From CAYOLL01 sp964404765 [NCBI: uncultured Gemmatimonadota bacterium] (lineage in GTDB: Bacteria; 4572-55): 7,862 bases of DNA. The stretch is taken from positions 1-7,862 of the forward strand of contig CAYOLL010000239.1 of assembly GCA_964404765.1 (NCBI GenBank), in the 5' to 3' direction. The position numbers and the translations under genes are program-made. Each line of letters opens with the position of its first letter. Within the stretch, counting starts at the first letter, position 1. This document shows positions 6,990 through 7,862 of the stretch, in pieces. Under the pieces are notes generated by a model. That model was not told the DNA's origin, did no database searches, and saw only the letters and a program-made list of their open reading frames with translations.

Positions 6990-7130
6990 TTTACAAAATA
7001 ACCTTGCGAAGGTTTACGCCGGGGAGTTCAGCGAGCTTTGAAAATATTGACGCCGCAACAAGTTTAACCTTCGCAAGGTTTTATACATCAATACCAAGGG
7101 TTAGCGTTGAAACCGGTTATTTTGAAATAC
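6990..7130 (-). mobile_element. MITE-like element, copy B (inverted, degenerate ends)
   Basis: Inner arms AACCTTGCGAAGGTT (7000-7014) and its exact reverse complement (7066-7080) enclose a 51-bp centre that, read on the minus strand, shares AATATTTTCA and the AAACTTG start with copy A and GGCGTAAACC with copy C. Outer inverted arms CAAAATAACC (6994-7003) and GGTTATTTTG (7115-7124) extend to a GTATTTC-type tip near 7130, matching the GTA tips of the other copies. I find no convincing 8-bp flanking duplication, and the lipA-proximal end is shorter than in A, C and D, so the outer limits are approximate. Confidence 0.65.
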
Positions 7131-7383
7131 CAAGTCAGCCTAATATCAAAAATCAGGCATCAAAAGTCAAGGGAAATTGACAAGATGGCCTTGCGCGGGT
7201 CAATTGATCGTGGGGCCGCGCTTATCTGACGCCGGAAGCGTGTATTCCGGGACGCTTTAAATTTTAATTGCAATTTATTTAGCCGGTTGTAATTTAAACC
7301 AATATTAAAGCTAATTTAATTTGGAAGAGCCGACAAATTGTTGACAGCAGAAATCAGTCGATGATTTCAAAAGATCATGAATA
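7131..7383. other. Non-coding stretch between elements B and C
   Basis: No convincing gene. It holds a small hairpin, CCGGAA (7232-7237) with TTCCGG (7245-7250), followed by AT-rich DNA from 7256. A TTGACA at 7339-7344 resembles a -35 box on the plus strand but has no good -10 at the right distance and no gene behind it. The lipA promoter should lie here, on the minus strand, if B is in the leader, but I cannot identify it. Confidence 0.4.
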
Positions 7384-7391
7384 TATTTTTA

Positions 7392-7525
7392 GTATCCGCT
7401 CAATAAGTCCGGGTAAAGCAAACCTTGCGAAGATTATACTTGGCGCGAGAGTCAATATTTTCAAGATTGTCAGCGGTTTGCGGCGTAAACCTTCGCAAGG
7501 TTACCCTGATTTTTTGAGCGGATAC
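7392..7525 (+). mobile_element. MITE-like element, copy C (IS66-type ends, 134 bp)
   Basis: The terminal inverted repeats GTATCCGCTCAATAAG (left) and GTATCCGCTCAAAAAA (right, opposite strand) agree at 20 of 23 positions. Inner arms are at 7421-7435 (one substitution, GAAGATT) and 7488-7502 (canonical). TATTTTTA at 7384-7391 and 7526-7533 is a perfect 8-bp target-site duplication directly abutting both tips. The centre shares GTCAATATTTTCAA with copy B and lies in the same orientation as A. A 60-codon plus-strand frame over this element is not considered a gene. Confidence 0.88.
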
Positions 7526-7563
7526 TATTTTTACTTATGGTAAGTCAGACGATTTCAAATTAA

Positions 7564-7581
7564 GAGGGAAAGCTTTTCCTC
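7564..7581. repeat. 18-bp near-perfect palindrome at the insertion site of copy D
   Basis: GAGGGAAAGCTTTTCCTC pairs with itself with one mismatched position per arm. Its right-hand eight bases, TTTTCCTC, are the left target duplication of copy D, so the element landed at the edge of this palindrome. Confidence 0.6.
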
Positions 7582-7694
7582 GTAATTGCTCAAAAAGTGG
7601 TGGTAGACCGAACCTTGCGAAGGCTTCAGTGCACGATTTCACAAGTTTTGCAGTAAAGCCTTCGCAAGGTTACCCACGCTTTTTGAGCAATTAC
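7582..7694 (+). mobile_element. MITE-like element, copy D (IS66-type ends, 113 bp)
   Basis: Terminal repeats GTAATTGCTCAAAAAG on both sides agree at 20 of 23 positions. TTTTCCTC at 7574-7581 and 7695-7702 is a perfect 8-bp target duplication abutting both tips. The inner arms (7611-7625 and 7657-7671) carry a matched change: GGTT has become GGCT on the left and AACC has become AGCC on the right, so the long stem remains fully paired. The centre is about 20 bp shorter than in A-C and keeps the TTTCACAA segment of A. GTAA tips with an 8-bp duplication are the IS66 family signature. No coding capacity. Confidence 0.9.
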
Positions 7695-7702
7695 TTTTCC
7701 TC

Positions 7703-7862
7703 CCGCTAATTGCCGTTCAATCAATAAATTACCATTTTTTTTTGCAAAAAGCAGGCCGCTTTTCCGCTTGACATTTCTCCTTTTTCGTATAAGCTTAGCT
7801 TGCTTTTGGTTTAATTTGACATCACACATAGTTTCATAATTTGTTTTCTATTTGTAAATTAA
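7703..7862. other. AT-rich end of window, no supported gene
   Basis: A minus-strand frame from 7829 reads as a Lys/Arg-rich peptide into element D. If D and one target copy are removed the frame would continue to a stop near 7540, about 60 codons in all. Composition is low-complexity, there is no good ribosome site, and I recognise no family, so it is not called as a gene. A run of T residues lies at 7735-7743. Confidence 0.3.

Noticed and set aside
7339-7367. TTGACA as part of a plus-strand promoter
   Set aside because: The hexamer 17 bases later (ATTTCA) is a poor -10 and there is no gene downstream.
7361-7543. 60-residue plus-strand ORF over element C
   Set aside because: It is mostly made of the non-coding element and its flanks and has no family resemblance.
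1206-7671. Reading the paired AACCTTGCGAAGGTT arms as a CRISPR array or integron attC sites
   Set aside because: Copies are not regularly spaced, alternate with their reverse complements, lack unique spacers or cassettes, and are bounded by terminal repeats with target duplications.
7626-7829. 67-residue Lys/Arg-rich minus-strand ORF
   Set aside because: Its 3' part is element D. Removing D gives a frame of about 60 codons ending near 7540, but there is no recognisable family, no ribosome site and low-complexity composition, so a disrupted gene is only a weak possibility.

Overview
The window is about 47% GC by eye and carries five convincing protein genes, all housekeeping or widespread families. 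In order they are a DUF2520 Rossmann-fold oxidoreductase (+), a large secreted TPR protein (+), a 3-beta-HSD/OleD-like NAD-dependent reductase (-), a PUR-domain (DUF3276-like) nucleic-acid-binding protein (-) and lipoyl synthase lipA (-). The bacterial PUR domain, the large TPR protein with a signal peptide, and the partly weak Shine-Dalgarno (SD) signals suggest the FCB superphylum (Bacteroidota, Calditrichota or KSB1-like lineages). This is an inference, and no marker gene fixes the taxon.

Layout: positions 1-54 look like the repeat-rich terminus of an IS21-family insertion sequence whose body lies outside the window. The two plus-strand genes (305-1222 and 1316-4045) run towards three minus-strand genes (5143-4151, 5748-5218, 6980-6084), meeting at 4046-4150. 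A terminator-like hairpin with a T tract separates the PUR gene from the reductase. The 335-bp gap between lipA and the PUR gene holds two inverted-repeat structures. Beyond lipA, 7131-7862 has no convincing gene.

The most interesting content is a family of short non-coding mobile elements, four copies at 1176-1313, about 6990-7130 (inverted), 7392-7525 and 7582-7694. Each has a nested structure: outer terminal inverted repeats starting GTA/GTT, and a pair of inner 15-bp arms (AACCTTGCGAAGGTT and its reverse complement) around a 31-53 bp centre. Three copies are bounded by 8-bp direct repeats (CAATGATG/A, TATTTTTA, TTTTCCTC). GTAA-type ends with 8-bp target duplications are the hallmark of the IS66 family, so these look like IS66-type MITEs. 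Copy A landed exactly at the junction of the first two genes: it now supplies the last 15 codons and stop of the DUF2520 gene, and the target duplication contains the start codon of the TPR gene. Copy B lies directly upstream of lipA, in its likely leader.

The five genes do not form an obvious pathway. LipA makes the lipoyl cofactor, the TPR protein probably acts at the cell envelope, and the PUR protein probably binds RNA or DNA. The window is best read as ordinary chromosome shaped by repeated insertion of one small hairpin element.
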